Source: Asterias rubens
Taxonomy: Eukaryota > Echinodermata > Asteroidea > Forcipulatida > Asteriidae
NCBI RefSeq assembly: GCF_902459465.1
Contig: NC_047073.1
Coordinates: forward strand, 2,790,001 to 2,854,000
Direction of reading: 5' to 3'
DNA length: 64,000 nucleotides
Both the position numbers and the translations under genes were made by a program. Below, one piece after another: positions 1-9,871 of the stretch (positions are counted from its first letter, which is position 1; every line of letters starts with the position of its first letter). The notes below the pieces were generated by a model. That model ran no database searches and had not been told where the DNA came from. It saw only the letters and a list, made by a program, of their open reading frames with translations.

Positions 1-296
1 ACATTCAAATGAGTCAAAGAAACATCATCCAACCTCTCAATTTCAAAACAAAATTATCATCTGCTAGATTGAGTTTCATTCTCCTTTAATTGTCACTAGA
101 TAGATCAGTGATGTGGTAGCTAAATGGGATTCTATGGTGTGCCCGTATGGGGAAAAACCTATTACATTTTAAGTGAAAATTATGAAAATAAAAATAAAAA
201 TTGTTGGATTAACTGCAGACAATAATAAATTCTGTTTAATAATAACGTAATAAATAATATGTCTACAACAGAGAGAAAACATAACAGATTGGTTTC

Positions 297-502
297 TTAC
301 TCCTGAAACCAATCATTGCTGGTCTGAAATGGGGGAAAACAGGGTTGGGGTGTTTTACTGTCATGCCTTGCGATATCTCTGGATTCTAACCAAGTAGCCA
401 AGTATGTTTTATCTTTCCCAAGGTCTGAGTGTACAAATGGAGCTCTCCAGCCCTCTTCATGTGCCAAATGAACACAATCATCTGTACTGTAAACCATCCC
501 AT
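297..502 (-). CDS. Candidate terminal coding exon of an unidentified gene
   Basis: On the minus strand a frame stays open to a TAA at 297-299, preceded by a plausible acceptor (pyrimidine-rich tract ending ttttccag at 503-504). It would encode about 68 residues, including HLAHEEGWRAPFVHSDLGKD and ending NDWFQE. The composition is protein-like: Trp, His, Asp and Pro are spread through it, unlike the AT-rich translation upstream. I do not recognise the family. Any earlier exons would have to interleave with the plus-strand CH gene, and I found none. It may be a chance ORF or a pseudogene piece. Confidence 0.3.
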
Positions 503-1396
503 CTGGAAAATCCATCAAAGCACGGAGAAAGAGTCCAATATGAGAAAAAGGTACATGTATCAAGTGCAGACATTGTCGAAAAACCTCTTTATTCAATTTC
601 AACTGCTTGTGATAAATAAAGGAATAAAAGAGTAGTGAAACGATCTGAACAGTGAACATTAATAGTGACTTATATACATTACTTTTGCATATAAAGCATA
701 CAATAAACAAAAGTTGGTCATGTTTTGAGATGTCGCTAAAAATGCAGAGCGAATATATTCACGAAGGTATAATAACCCCTAATAAGAATGTACAATTTGA
801 AGAACAGTTACTGTAGTATTGCTTCTCAGATTCAATTTTGTTGATTAAAAACTGCTAACTTTTTACATAACCACATTCTTGAAATTGAAATGTTTCTCAA
901 AAATACTTTATACTATCAAAATCTGCTGTAGGATTAAAATTTAAAGTTTTGTTGCCATAAATTAAAGAGTTATAACCAAGTTATAACGTATACCTACCCT
1001 TTAAAAGGTTTTGATACATTTTGTATAAACAGAATTTGGCCATGACATGAATCCCTACTCGCTGTAAATGAAGATGTGTGCGATACAATTGACCTGTAGA
1101 AGGCTCAGCTTTATACAATAGGCCTAAGTCTTCAAGTTTTTTAGGAAAGTAAATGAAAAATTATATAGCAATGTTTTCAGGAGAGTCACGTAAATCTGTG
1201 TACATACTACATGCTATTGTTTTTCCTCATTTCTCAAAAACTACAGCACCTCGGCAAGTAATCTTTTTAGGGAAGATTTCTAATTAGCTTTAACAACCTT
1301 ATAAGTTTAATGTAAATCTGCTTACTTTTATGTTTTGTGACGCACAAAAAGTACACAAAACCTTGAACCCAAATACACTTAATTTTATGTTTTCAG
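503..1396. other. Gene-free stretch, AT-rich
   Basis: No exon is recognised here. The sequence is AT-rich, consistent with an intron or 5' flank of the CH-domain gene whose first visible exon starts at 1397. Parts belong to dispersed repeat families: 1038-1150 resembles 54915-55035, and 1225-1365 is a reversed copy of a family also seen at 3925-4140, 5447-5590 and 56510-56830. Confidence 0.5.
1225..1365 (-). repeat. Dispersed repeat, family F, reversed copy
   Basis: Read on minus, this matches 5447-5590. Both share the phrases gggtactttttgt, agatttacattaaactta and gaggtgctgtagtttttgag. Longer relatives at 3925-4140 and 56510-56830 share aaaacatcccttgaaat and taatctaatttcgcg. No coding potential is seen. 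Confidence 0.55.
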
Positions 1397-1514
1397 GAAT
1401 TCACTGCTTGGCTGAATGACTACCTGCAGCATGTTCCTGATTGTAAGTGCATCACAGACCTACAGGAAGATCTTGCTGATGGTATTACTCTACTGTATTT
1501 TGTTCAACAAATCT
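1397..1514 (+). CDS. CH gene exon a (CH1, helix A region)
   Basis: The acceptor is tttcag at 1391-1396 and the donor is gtgagt at 1515. It encodes EFTAWLNDYLQ through LLYFVQQI and ends in phase 1. The ADGITLL motif is the hydrophobic helix typical of CH domains. Confidence 0.85.
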
Positions 1515-4500
1515 GTGAGTATAAAGTCTGGGAACAATTGTTAAAAAGATCCAGTTTCCGTGGTTTCTGATGTGAAAGAAACTATAAATAAATAGTAAAC
1601 TTGTGGGTACAGCCATGTATAAATCTCTTTTGTTTGAGTGTTGACTGTTTGAAACGTCAATACCAAACCGGCTCTTCTCAGAGCCACCACTCAAACAAAA
1701 GAGATTGACATATGGGAATAATTAACTACTTTCAATTCTTTGTTTTAAATTTTTTTAAACAAAGAAGCTGTGTAAAAATAGTCTTTTATTTTCTTTCTAG
1801 CTTATGAGTCGCCCCCATGCGTACATCAAAATCCTGCCCTCTATGTTCACCGTGTTGAAAACACCGAAGAGTGTCTTCTATTCCTAGATCGATTGGGAGT
1901 TGACTTGAGAGGTGTATACGCTGAAGGTAAGAATTACATTTCAGGGTCCAAGATTAGAGGGAAAGTACACTAAGGGCCATGTCACACAAGGCAATTTACG
2001 GGCAACCGGTTCCAGGCAATCTCCAAGAAGAGAATGCATTCACGTTTGAATGTTCTTATTCTTGCGGATCATAAGACACTGTTTGAAAAAATACTCACGT
2101 GTTACCAAAGTGATCCTGTAGCGTGCACTGCAGTTGGTTGCCTCTAAGTTGCCTGTAAAATTTGCCTCATGTGACACGGCCCTAAGACTACAGGCCTGGT
2201 AGGTTAACATTTTACAAGACCTGCCGTCGATTTCACAAAACTCTTCCTAACTTAAGACTAGTCTTAGGACTTAGGATGAGTCCCAATCCTGCACTGTAGC
2301 ATGCAGACCTTTGACTAATCCTTAGTTAGGACGAGTTACTGTTTCTAACTCGAGATAAGACGAGTCCTAACTCTTTGTGAAATCGACCCCAGAACATAAT
2401 GAGAAAGAACTTTCTACCCATGTACACTGTTTTTATTTGAACAAGCAGTACTAAAATACCTCATCAACACAATTGAAAGATTTTGTGTGTGACTTTTTTG
2501 TCCTTTTTATTCATTTCTTTTCTTCTCATTTACAATTCGTTTCATTTATTTGGTTTTCAAGTCCACTAAAATTAATTCTAAAATGTTTGAAATTCGCTAT
2601 TTTAATGTTTGAGATTTTTAACATACTTTGATTGTCCACATTTGTAATTTTACAAATAAATGTGCCTTTTATTTCCATGCAGATGTGGTGAGCGGTAATA
2701 TTAAGACCATACTGGCACTGTGCCGGGCAATGCAAATACGCTTTCAAGGTACGTAGTTTGTTTATTTTAATTTCTCGTTTTCATTTTAAAGATTGTGGAC
2801 AAATGTCGTAAAGAGGAGTTACCTTTAAAGACACTTGACACTATTGGTAATTGTCAAATACTATCAACCTCTCTCTATTACTCGTAATCAAGAAAGGTTT
2901 TACGATTACAATTATTTGAAGTAATTACCAACAGTGTCCACTGCCTTTAAAAAAGCTCAGCCTGAGTGTTGCCCTGAAAACCTGAAACTTCAGTCCTGTT
3001 TTTCCTGCGTCAGGTTCATGTCAGGGATTAAAACCTACACTCTGCTGATCAAACACCAGAGCTTGAATCCGGTGCTCTTAACCGCTCGGCTATGACATGC
3101 CAATTGTTTTCTTATTTGATGATAACTGTTATACCTGTTGATTATCAATAAATAAACAATATTAACAAAATAAACTGCAATAAAATATATGTTGGAAATG
3201 ATCAGAATTTGTTTAATGTTTCTCAGGTGACATGTCGGAGGACCATCGTTGCTTAAGCCCAGTGTTGTCATGGAAACACAAGTCGTTATCCCCGTCTCTC
3301 TCATCAGCCGGTTTCACATGGCCTAAGAATTCATTCCTACAAGGTAATATTTTATGTTGGCTTATTGGTTTTGCGGTGGACTCACGTTCTGTAATTTCCA
3401 GAATGTGGGTTCGAACCCTGTCCGGGTCAGTTGCAACACTTTTAAAGGCAGGGGACATTATTGGTAGTTACTCAAAATAAATATTAGCGTAAAACCTTAA
3501 TTGGTAACAAGTAATGGGGAGCTGTTGATAGTATAAAACCTTGTGAGAAACGGCTCCCTCTGAAGGAACATAGTTTTTGAGAAAGAAGTAATTTTCCACA
3601 AATTTTATTTCGAGACCTAAGATTTAGAATTTGAGGTCTCGAAATCAAGCATCTGAAAGCACACAACTTTGTGTGACAAGGGTGTTTTTTCTTTCATTAT
3701 TATCACGCAACTTAGATGCCGGATTGAGCTCAAAGTTTCACAGGTTTGTCGTTTTATGTATATGTTGAGATACACTAAGTGAGAAGACTGATCTTAGACA
3801 ATTACTAATAGTGTCCAATGTATTTAATCCAATCTTTTATGTGTAAACTTCGCAGCATGTTTAATGCATTTATAAGCATTTCCATTGTCAAATGCATCGT
3901 AGGAACATTCCAGAATTGATAAGAAAAAACTTCACAGATCACCGATTTACTTAAAACTTACACCCTCTAATGATGATGACTGTAGAAAACATCCCTTGAA
4001 ATAATTCTGCCTGAGAAATAAATAATCTAATTTCGCGTTTGGAGTTTCTAAAATGATGACCTAGATGGTTGATCGATCTCAAACTTCTACATGTCTGTCA
4101 GTTTATGTATGGTGGATTACATAAAGTGCTTACACTGCCAGCAACTTTTTTGTCAACAAAATCAAATGGGAGAATTTGGAACGCTTGGTGGCAGCAGACT
4201 TACTAGGTAAATTTTCATTGTTTACCTAGTTCTGAGCATGCGCAGATTACAGAGAACAATTAATTTTACCTGGTAAAGTCTGCTGCCACCAAGCGTCCCA
4301 AAATTTCCCCATTCTGTAATGTTCCTTTAAATTTATACACTTTTTGGATTCACAGAGGGAGAGCAAACATCAAGCCATCAGGATGAAACAGCGGCTTGTT
4401 CTGAGACTAGCTCAAGCAGTATCTTCACAGTGTGGTATAAGGAAGACATGGCAGTCTTCAGCTGGATTAAGAGACTACTAGGAATCGAGTTGAAAGATTA

Positions 4501-7500
4501 TTCAGAGTAAGTTTTGCATGTATTAGGTACGGTTTCCTGTCTTAAAGACACTGGACAATATTGGTAATTGTCTAAGACCAGTCTTCTCACTTGGTGTATC
4601 TCAACATATGCATAAAATAACAAACCTGTGAAAAATTGAGCTCAATTAGTTGTTGAAGTTGCGAGATAATAATGGCCTTCTTGCACAAGTTGTGTGCTTT
4701 TAGGAGCTTGATTTCGAGACCTCAAAATCTAATTCTGAGGTCTCAAAACCAAGTTCATGGAAAATTACTTCTTTTTCAAAAACTACATCACTTCAGAGGG
4801 AACTGTTTCTCACAATGTTTTATACTATCAACCTCTCCCCATTACTTATTACCAAGTAAGGTTTTATACTAATAATTATTTTTAGTAATTACCAATATCA
4901 GGCCTGGTGATGTAGTGTTGTAAACTCACACTTTGGTGTTGGTAGAGTTTGGGTTTGGTGTGACAAAGATGATTTTAAATGCCTGAAAATTTCTGTAATA
5001 TTGGTTTGTAATTTTTTTAATTTTTAGGTTTGGTGATGGTATTCTTCTGTGTGCTATTGTAAACCAACTATGGGATGAAAGTGTTACACAGGAGGTATGT
5101 ATGCCACTTTATTTGGCTCAATGCCGCAGACTTTGCCTGGTCGTGGTTTTCCTGTTGGTTTTTTATTTCATTCCCATTGTTTTTTGTTTTCTTTTCAATC
5201 TCTGAGCGCTTTGCAACCTTAGGAAAAGGCACTATATAAATGGTGTTATTATTAGTACCAAGCAAAATGAATGCTTACCAGAATCGGGATTACCAGCTAA
5301 AATACCATGTTACATGCACAATTTTGACTGGTATCCTAACCGCTTCTGCTAAGCAGAAAATTTTTAGGCAATATTTTCTGCTTAAGCAGCTCTATGAAAT
5401 TGGGTGCAGATGCCACAGACAAGTTCTACTGGTAGGCCTTAAAGGATTTGGGTACTTTTTGTAACACAAAACACAATGTCCACAGATTTACATTAAACTT
5501 ACACCGTTTGAAGATAATGATAGTAGAAAGTGACCCTAAAATATTAGATGCTGAGGTGCTGTAGTTTTTGAGAAATTAGTAAAACAATGTCACTGGTGTT
5601 CATAAAAGTTCCATTTATAACGTGTAGGGTGTCATGGCTGAGTGGATAAGAGTGGACTCAAGCTCTGGTGTTTCTGTTCAGCAGAGTGTGGGTTTGATTT
5701 CCCGGTCATGGAACCTGTGTCCCTGAGCAAGACGCTTGATGACTATTATTGCCCCTCTCCACCCAGGGGTAAACGGGTATCTGTGAGGGCAGAGATCGTT
5801 CTTGTAATTGCTTTACATAGCTTATTAGCGCATATTTGTTGCCCAGGCTGTATTCTTCCCAAGGAGCTGAGATGATTAAGGAATGAATTAAGGCCCGATG
5901 ACCAGTGGTAATAATGTTGGAAGCGCTTTGAGACGCGCATCAGGTGTGAAAAGCGCAACATTAGTAAACACATACTGACTGGCAATGAGGTAACTAGTAT
6001 ACGTCTATTCCCCCGAGGGAAATAGGCCCCTCTTCTGGTCACTCACAGGCCCGAGGGGGAATAGACGTACACTAGTTACCGAATTATGCCAGTCAATAAT
6101 GTGTTTTATAACACAGCTTGGTCTTAAATGTGAAATAAGAACAGAAATCTGGAAAAGAAAGGAAGTTTTGTTGCTGCTGTCCACGATTCATGTCAAGAGA
6201 GGGCGCTGTTACAGGGCACTATTCTCAAAGACTAGTGCCTGCTAGGAACTAGTTCCTGCAAACACGTGCGCGCGATCACTATCACTGTGTTATAAAACTG
6301 TTTAAACAAATTCCATCTTTTGGTTAAATCTGTTCTTTCAGGAGGTTCTTTACAGTACTCCTCTGGAGAGGCTTGAGATTGCCACGGAAGCTGCTGAGCA
6401 ATTCTTAGGAGTACCAAGGAATGAGCTTGACCTCAAGGCTGTGATTGATGGACAGAGTAAAGATGGCTTAACATGGTATCTCTTAGATCTCAAAGCGGCA
6501 AGTGAACAGATGATGACGGTAAGAACTTGATAGAAGTATATTACCCTCTTTGACGCGAACACAAATAAGATTTTCTAAGGTTTAAAATACATCTCAGTTT
6601 ACTAGGGTGTCGTAGTCGAGCGGATAAGAGCACCGAACTTAAGCTCTGGTGTTTCTGTTCAGCAGAGTGTGGGTTCGAATCCCAGTCGTGACACTTGTGT
6701 CCTTGAGCAAGACACTTAACTATAATTGCTTATAGTAAACTGGTACCTGTGAGGAAAGAGTTGGTTTTTGTGATTGATTAGCTTAGTGCGCTATATATTT
6801 TGTTGCACAGGCTGTATACTCCCCAGGGAGCTGAGATGGTTTAAGGAATGATTTAAGGCCCAGTGACCGGAGGTAATAATGTGGAAGCGCTTTGAGACAT
6901 GGTGTATAAAGGGCTATATAAAAACCGACTATTATCTGTTAAAGTTTATTGTTTGCGACTACCAAGAGTTCTTTAAAGGGAAATAAAGTCTGAATTTCAT
7001 AAATGGTTTGATTCCATCTCAGAAATGATTAACGCTCAAAATATAATTAGGCTCTACCTAGATGTTGGCGTTCTCCCTATTTTGTCAATATCTCTGTTCA
7101 GGGTTTCTTTCTTTGTAGCTTTTTGAATGGCTTCTGACTGGCACTCTTGAATAGAAATTATCTCAAAAAAGAAGAAGAGCTAGATGGGTTATTAATTTTG
7201 GTTTTTACCCATACACCGATGTGTGTTATTCACTAGATTGGTTAGTTAGTAGAGTGAAGGCACTTTAATATGGAAGTTGCGGGTGCATATCCCGCTCTAG
7301 TCAACTTTGATGTGTTCAACCTTTGAATTAAAATTTACCCAGTGTCCCTTGTGGTTTACTAGTTTCAAATCATAATAGTCATTGCAATGTATCCCCTTTT
7401 TTATGATTCAGGTTGAACAATTAAACATTTACTAGAGTGGGATCTGAACCAACGACATCCGAATTTACATGCTGGTGCTCTACCCAACTGAGCTTTCTAG

Positions 7501-9871
7501 CCCTATGCAAGCAGTCTTCATATTAGACAACATCTTTGTTTGGGGGTGCCAGTCAGAAGCCATTCAACTGCCGTGTAGCCAGGGATTTAACCCAAGTTAT
7601 GATACAACCTGAGAAGCAGTAGCCAGGGCATCACCTTAAGGAGATGCATATTTTTTACTTCAGATGTAATAACAAATCTTTTTTTTAAACACTTACAGCA
7701 ATATTTAGCGATGGGAGAGGAGAGGGACAGAATGAAGAATGAGGAGGAAGCAGTCAATCAAATGCGTCGTCAGCTCATCAGGCAATACTCCAGAGATAAC
7801 ATCGATCCAGTACCGCCTGTCGATTTATCTGGAAGAAATCAAACCATCAGGCAGTCCTCCCAAGACAATACCGATCCTATACCAACTATTGATTCATCTG
7901 ACAGAAATCCAACCAACCAACAGGCAAGAGGCCCAACAGATACAAGATTGAATGACAACTTCCAAAGAGACCCGAGCAAGAGCTGTCTGACATCAGGAAA
8001 GCGTATTTCTGACCAAGGGAGAACAGAACCAGAGAGTATCAGTGATGAGAAAAGTTCTGATAAGCGTTCTCCAGCCGTCCCCTACCAGGCGATAAGGGAG
8101 TTACTTGGGTTTGATGAGAGTACTGACGCGCCAGAGCGACCAATAGTTCAAGGTGAGACTCATCAAGAGATGGAAGAACTTGAGACCAGCCTGTCCTTGC
8201 TCATGAAACCAACTACAAGGCTCTCATCACTGCTTGGGCCAAAATCCAGAGACGCGGAAATCGACGACAACACTCCTCTGTTACAACAGACTTCCAGTCA
8301 CCCTCTAGATGCATCTCCTGCTAAAGTGGCCCTCTTGCCGAGAGACACTCCGTCACGGATGCGAAACCAACCGGACGTCTCAGGATTCTTCTCTCCGTTT
8401 TCAATGCCGTTCTTGTCGACCGCTTCTAGGACGGACGCAAGAACTAGAATCGGGAACAGTATGAGGAACACGTCTTCTAGGGTTGAAGATGATGACAACC
8501 TGGCAAGGGATAAGCTGACAACTTGGAATGACAAAGATGTGCTGAGAAATCAAGGCCATGACAGGTAAGTTGTGTATTAATTGTTATAAAAGGCACTGGA
8601 CACCTCATGTTGATTGTCAAAGACCAGTCTTATATGCATACGATAACAAACCTTTGAAAATTTGAACTCAATTGGTCGTCGAAGTTGCGAGAGAAAAACG
8701 GAAGAAAAAAAACACCCTTGTCACACAAGTTGTGTGCCTTCAGATGCCTTGAATTTGAGACCCTAGCGGAGGTCTCGATTTCAATTCAAATATTTTACTG
8801 GGAAGTTACTTCTTTTTCGAAAGCTATGTTGCTTCAGAGAACAGCTCTTTATTGCTCGTTACCAAGTAAGTTTTTATGCGAACATTTATTTTGAGTATTA
8901 CCAATAGTGTCCAGTGCCTTTAAAGGTGAAGGTATATATTTGAATTGTATTTTGTCTGATAGTACACATCAGCTACACTCAATAATTGTAACAGATCAGG
9001 TACGATTCCACAACTTTCTAGGCCTTGTTGGTAATTACTCAAAAATATTTTTTAGCATAAAAACTTACTTGGTAACGATTAGTTGAGCTTTTGATAGTAT
9101 AAAACATTGTGAGAAACGGCTCCCTCTTAAGTATAGTAGTTTTCGAGAAAGAAGTAACTTTCCACGAACTTGATTTCGAGACCTCAGACTTACAAATCAG
9201 TCTCCAAATCAAGCATCTGAAAACACAACTTAGTGTGACAAGGGTGTTTTTTCTTCCATTATTATCTTGCAACTTCAATGACCAATTGAGGTCAAATTTT
9301 CCCAGGTGTGTTATTTTATGCATATGTTGAGATACACCAAGTGAGAAGACTGGTCTTTGACAATTACCAATAGTGTCCAGTGTCTTTAAAATCAAACAGG
9401 TTTAACAATTCCTTCCTAGCCAGTGCCCTCCATAGATTTAGTAGTAGATTTTTTTGTTATATGCCTTCTTGACTCATCCTGTTTTTTTTTGTATGACTCT
9501 CTTTTTTTCATTGTGTAAATAATTGTTAATTTGTGATGAAATCGGTGTAGTTTTATGTACTTTATAGTGCCTCAGCGCATTGTGTACTTTATAATGCCTC
9601 AGCGCATTGTGTACCTTATAATGCCTCAGCGCATTGTGTACTTTATAATGCCTAGCGCATTGTAACCATTGGAAAGATGCACTTCATAATCGCTTGTCAT
9701 GTTATTATTTTGATATTTTATACTTTCAATGCATTTGACAGTTTATTGAAGGAGCCAGGACAGCTACAGAAGCCCAGGACTCGGAAACTAAGCGCAACGA
9801 TGATGGCAAGATTGGCTGCGCGATCGCCAGGGGGAGTTGCTGGGATGAACGCATCCGATTCTGATGACTAA
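1397..9871 (+). CDS. Tandem calponin-homology (CH) domain protein, 3' part of gene (9 exons)
   Basis: Nine exons with GT/AG borders splice in one open frame (1818 nt, 605 residues plus TAA): 1397-1514, 1801-1926, 2683-2748, 3227-3343, 4356-4506, 5028-5094, 6342-6518, 7699-8564, 9742-9871. Residues 1-103 form a CH domain resembling that of neuron navigators: FTAWLNDYLQ, DLQEDLADGITLL, then VENTEECLLFLDRLGVDLRG and GNIKTILALC. Residues about 172-272 form a second CH-like domain nearer to the filamin/spectrin second CH type: FSWIKRLLG, FGDGILLCAIVNQLWD, ATEAAEQFLGVP, VIDGQSKDGLTWYL. Residues 275-605 are hydrophilic and probably disordered. CH pairs commonly bind actin, but activity here is inference. 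The first exon begins at about the start of the CH fold, so upstream exons including the start codon are missing or unrecognised. I cannot assign an orthologue. Confidence 0.82.
1801..1926 (+). CDS. CH gene exon b (CH1, middle)
   Basis: The acceptor is ttctttctag and the donor is gtaag. It encodes SYESPPCVHQNPALYVHR followed by VENTEECLLFLDRLGVDLRG, the most navigator-like stretch. Confidence 0.88.
1973..2183. repeat. MITE-like element with terminal inverted repeats
   Basis: It begins agggccatgtcacac and ends gtgacacggccct. The inverted arms continue inward as aaggcaattta / taaaatttgcct and gggcaacc / ggttgcc. It is about 211 bp with no ORF, a non-autonomous DNA element lying in an intron of the CH gene. 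Confidence 0.75.
2226..2387. repeat. Palindromic MITE-like element
   Basis: It starts gtcgatttcacaaa and ends tttgtgaaatcgac, with further inverted complementarity (cttaggac / gtcctaa). It is about 162 bp, non-coding and intronic. Confidence 0.75.
2683..2748 (+). CDS. CH gene exon c (CH1, C-terminal helix)
   Basis: The acceptor is tttccatgcag and the donor is gtacgt. It encodes DVVSGNIKTILALCRAMQIR, the final helix of the first CH domain. The exon is 66 nt, phase 1 in and out. Confidence 0.85.
2826..2949 (-). repeat. Family A MITE, internally deleted copy
   Basis: Both ends of family A are present (actattggtaattgtcaa at left, aattaccaacagtgtccact at right), but most of the interior is missing. 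About 124 bp remain of the usual 360-390. Confidence 0.75.
3028..3103 (-). repeat. tRNA-derived SINE head fragment
   Basis: On minus this reads as the 5' tRNA-like part of the SINEs at 5626 and 6604: an agccgagcggtaagagc A-box region, ctggtgtttgatcagcagag and a box-B-like segment. The body and tail are absent. Confidence 0.6.
3227..3343 (+). CDS. CH gene exon d (linker)
   Basis: The acceptor is gtttctcag and the donor is gtaata. It encodes a Ser-rich linker (SEDHRCLSPVLSWKHKSLS) with no recognised domain. It keeps phase 1 to phase 1, so it could be skipped without breaking the frame. Confidence 0.75.
3443..3828 (+). repeat. Family A MITE, near full length
   Basis: It opens taaaggcaggggacattatt and closes with aattactaatagtgtccaa. 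The centre is a hairpin, tttcgagacctaag facing tgaggtctcgaaat. It is non-coding; ORFs through it are chance frames. Confidence 0.8.
3925..4140 (+). repeat. Dispersed repeat, family F
   Basis: It shares gtagaaaacatcccttgaaat, taatctaatttcgcg and gattacataaagtgc with 56510-56830, and part of its 5' end with 5447-5590. No terminal repeats are apparent. Confidence 0.6.
4164..4317. repeat. Palindromic MITE, family C
   Basis: The arms are aacgcttggtggcagcagac and gtctgctgccaccaagcgt, flanked by gggagaattt / aaatttcccc. A related copy lies at 17826-17968 and a half copy near 17460-17512. Confidence 0.8.
4356..4506 (+). CDS. CH gene exon e (linker and start of CH2)
   Basis: The acceptor is ggattcacag and the donor is gtaagt. 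It encodes a Ser/Glu-rich linker, then DMAVFSWIKRLLGIELKDYS, which matches helix A of the filamin-type second CH domain. Confidence 0.82.
4541..4902 (-). repeat. Family A MITE, near full length
   Basis: It runs from aaagacactggacaatattg to agtaattaccaatatcag in the orientation opposite to the copy at 3443. The central pair gagacctcaaaa / tgaggtctcaaaa is kept. Confidence 0.78.
5028..5094 (+). CDS. CH gene exon f (CH2)
   Basis: The acceptor is aatttttag and the donor is gtatgt. It encodes FGDGILLCAIVNQLWDESVT, the DG-containing helix of the second CH domain. It ends in phase 0. Confidence 0.85.
5447..5590 (+). repeat. Dispersed repeat, family F, short copy
   Basis: It matches 1225-1365 on the opposite strand (gggtactttttgtaac, gtgctgtagtttttgag). 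Confidence 0.5.
5626..5970 (+). repeat. tRNA-derived SINE
   Basis: The head contains a clean box A (tggctgagtgg) and a decayed box B (ggtttgatttccc), followed by the tRNA-unrelated body (cttgagcaagacgctt, gtaaacgggtatctgtgag, gctttgagacgcg). It is homologous to the element at 6604. ORFs across it are accidental. Confidence 0.82.
5971..6100. repeat. Inverted repeat (fold-back) element
   Basis: The arms ggtaactagtatacgtctat and atagacgtacactagttacc are separated by about 50 bp. The complementarity extends as tcccccgaggg and cccgaggggga. It sits directly after the SINE. Confidence 0.75.
6342..6518 (+). CDS. CH gene exon g (CH2, C-terminal half)
   Basis: The acceptor is tgttctttcag and the donor is gtaaga. 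It encodes ATEAAEQFLGVPRNELDLKA and VIDGQSKDGLTWYLLDLKAA. The pattern 'helix, FLGVP, V.D...S...YL' is that of filamin/spectrin second CH domains. The exon is 59 whole codons. Confidence 0.87.
6604..6940 (+). repeat. tRNA-derived SINE, better preserved copy
   Basis: Box A (tagtcgagcgg) and box B (ggttcgaatccc) are both intact. The body matches 5626-5970. The 3' end reads gggctatataaaaaccgac, resembling the 3' end of the LINE fragment at 58215-59217 (gcgctatataagattggttt). Confidence 0.87.
7125..7565. repeat. 441-bp inverted-repeat element with tRNA-like arms
   Basis: Bounded by a perfect 19-bp inverted repeat: gaatggcttctgactggca at 7125-7143 and its complement at 7547-7565. Each half contains a tRNA-like stretch ending ..ctctagt: about 7235-7300 on plus and 7433-7500 on minus, the latter with agctcagttgggtagagc and ggttcagatccc. 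It looks like two SINE heads in inverted orientation. Confidence 0.65.
7699..8564 (+). CDS. CH gene exon h (large disordered region)
   Basis: The acceptor is cacttacag and the donor is gtaagt; 866 nt. It starts with a charged helical stretch (MGEERDRMKNEEEAVNQMRR), then about 250 residues rich in Ser, Asp, Arg, Pro and Thr. Near its start is an imperfect internal duplication: IRQYSRDNIDPVPPVDLSGR followed by IRQSSQDNTDPIPTIDSSDR. No domain is recognised. Confidence 0.85.
8588..8923 (-). repeat. Family A MITE, near full length
   Basis: The ends are aaaggcactggacacctc and accaatagtgtccagtgcct. The internal gagaccctagcggaggtctc hairpin is kept. Intronic. Confidence 0.8.
9026..9390 (+). repeat. 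Family A MITE, near full length
   Basis: It runs from ttggtaattactcaaaaata to attaccaatagtgtccagtg, with a central gattt-cgagacctcag. Intronic, opposite in orientation to the copy 100 bp upstream. Confidence 0.8.
9557..9663. repeat. 27-bp minisatellite, 4 copies
   Basis: Units of gtactttataatgcctcagc plus gcattgt repeat four times with single-base changes. The last unit lacks two bases. It lies in the last intron of the CH gene, about 80 bp before the terminal exon. Confidence 0.9.
9742..9871 (+). CDS. CH gene terminal exon i
   Basis: The acceptor is gcatttgacag at 9731-9741. It joins the preceding AG in phase and encodes a basic stretch (KPRTRKLSATMMARLAARSP) ending GMNASDSDD and TAA. The end of the exon, including its stop codon, is the first unit of the repeat array that follows. 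Confidence 0.82.

Noticed and set aside
3035..3480. Small ORFs overlapping 3227-3343 as independent genes
   Set aside because: The plus frame is exon d of the CH gene, bounded by splice sites. The rest runs into intron and MITE sequence.
6604..6690. Functional tRNA gene
   Set aside because: Boxes A and B are present, but the sequence continues into a SINE body with other copies nearby, and no proper acceptor-stem pairing is evident.
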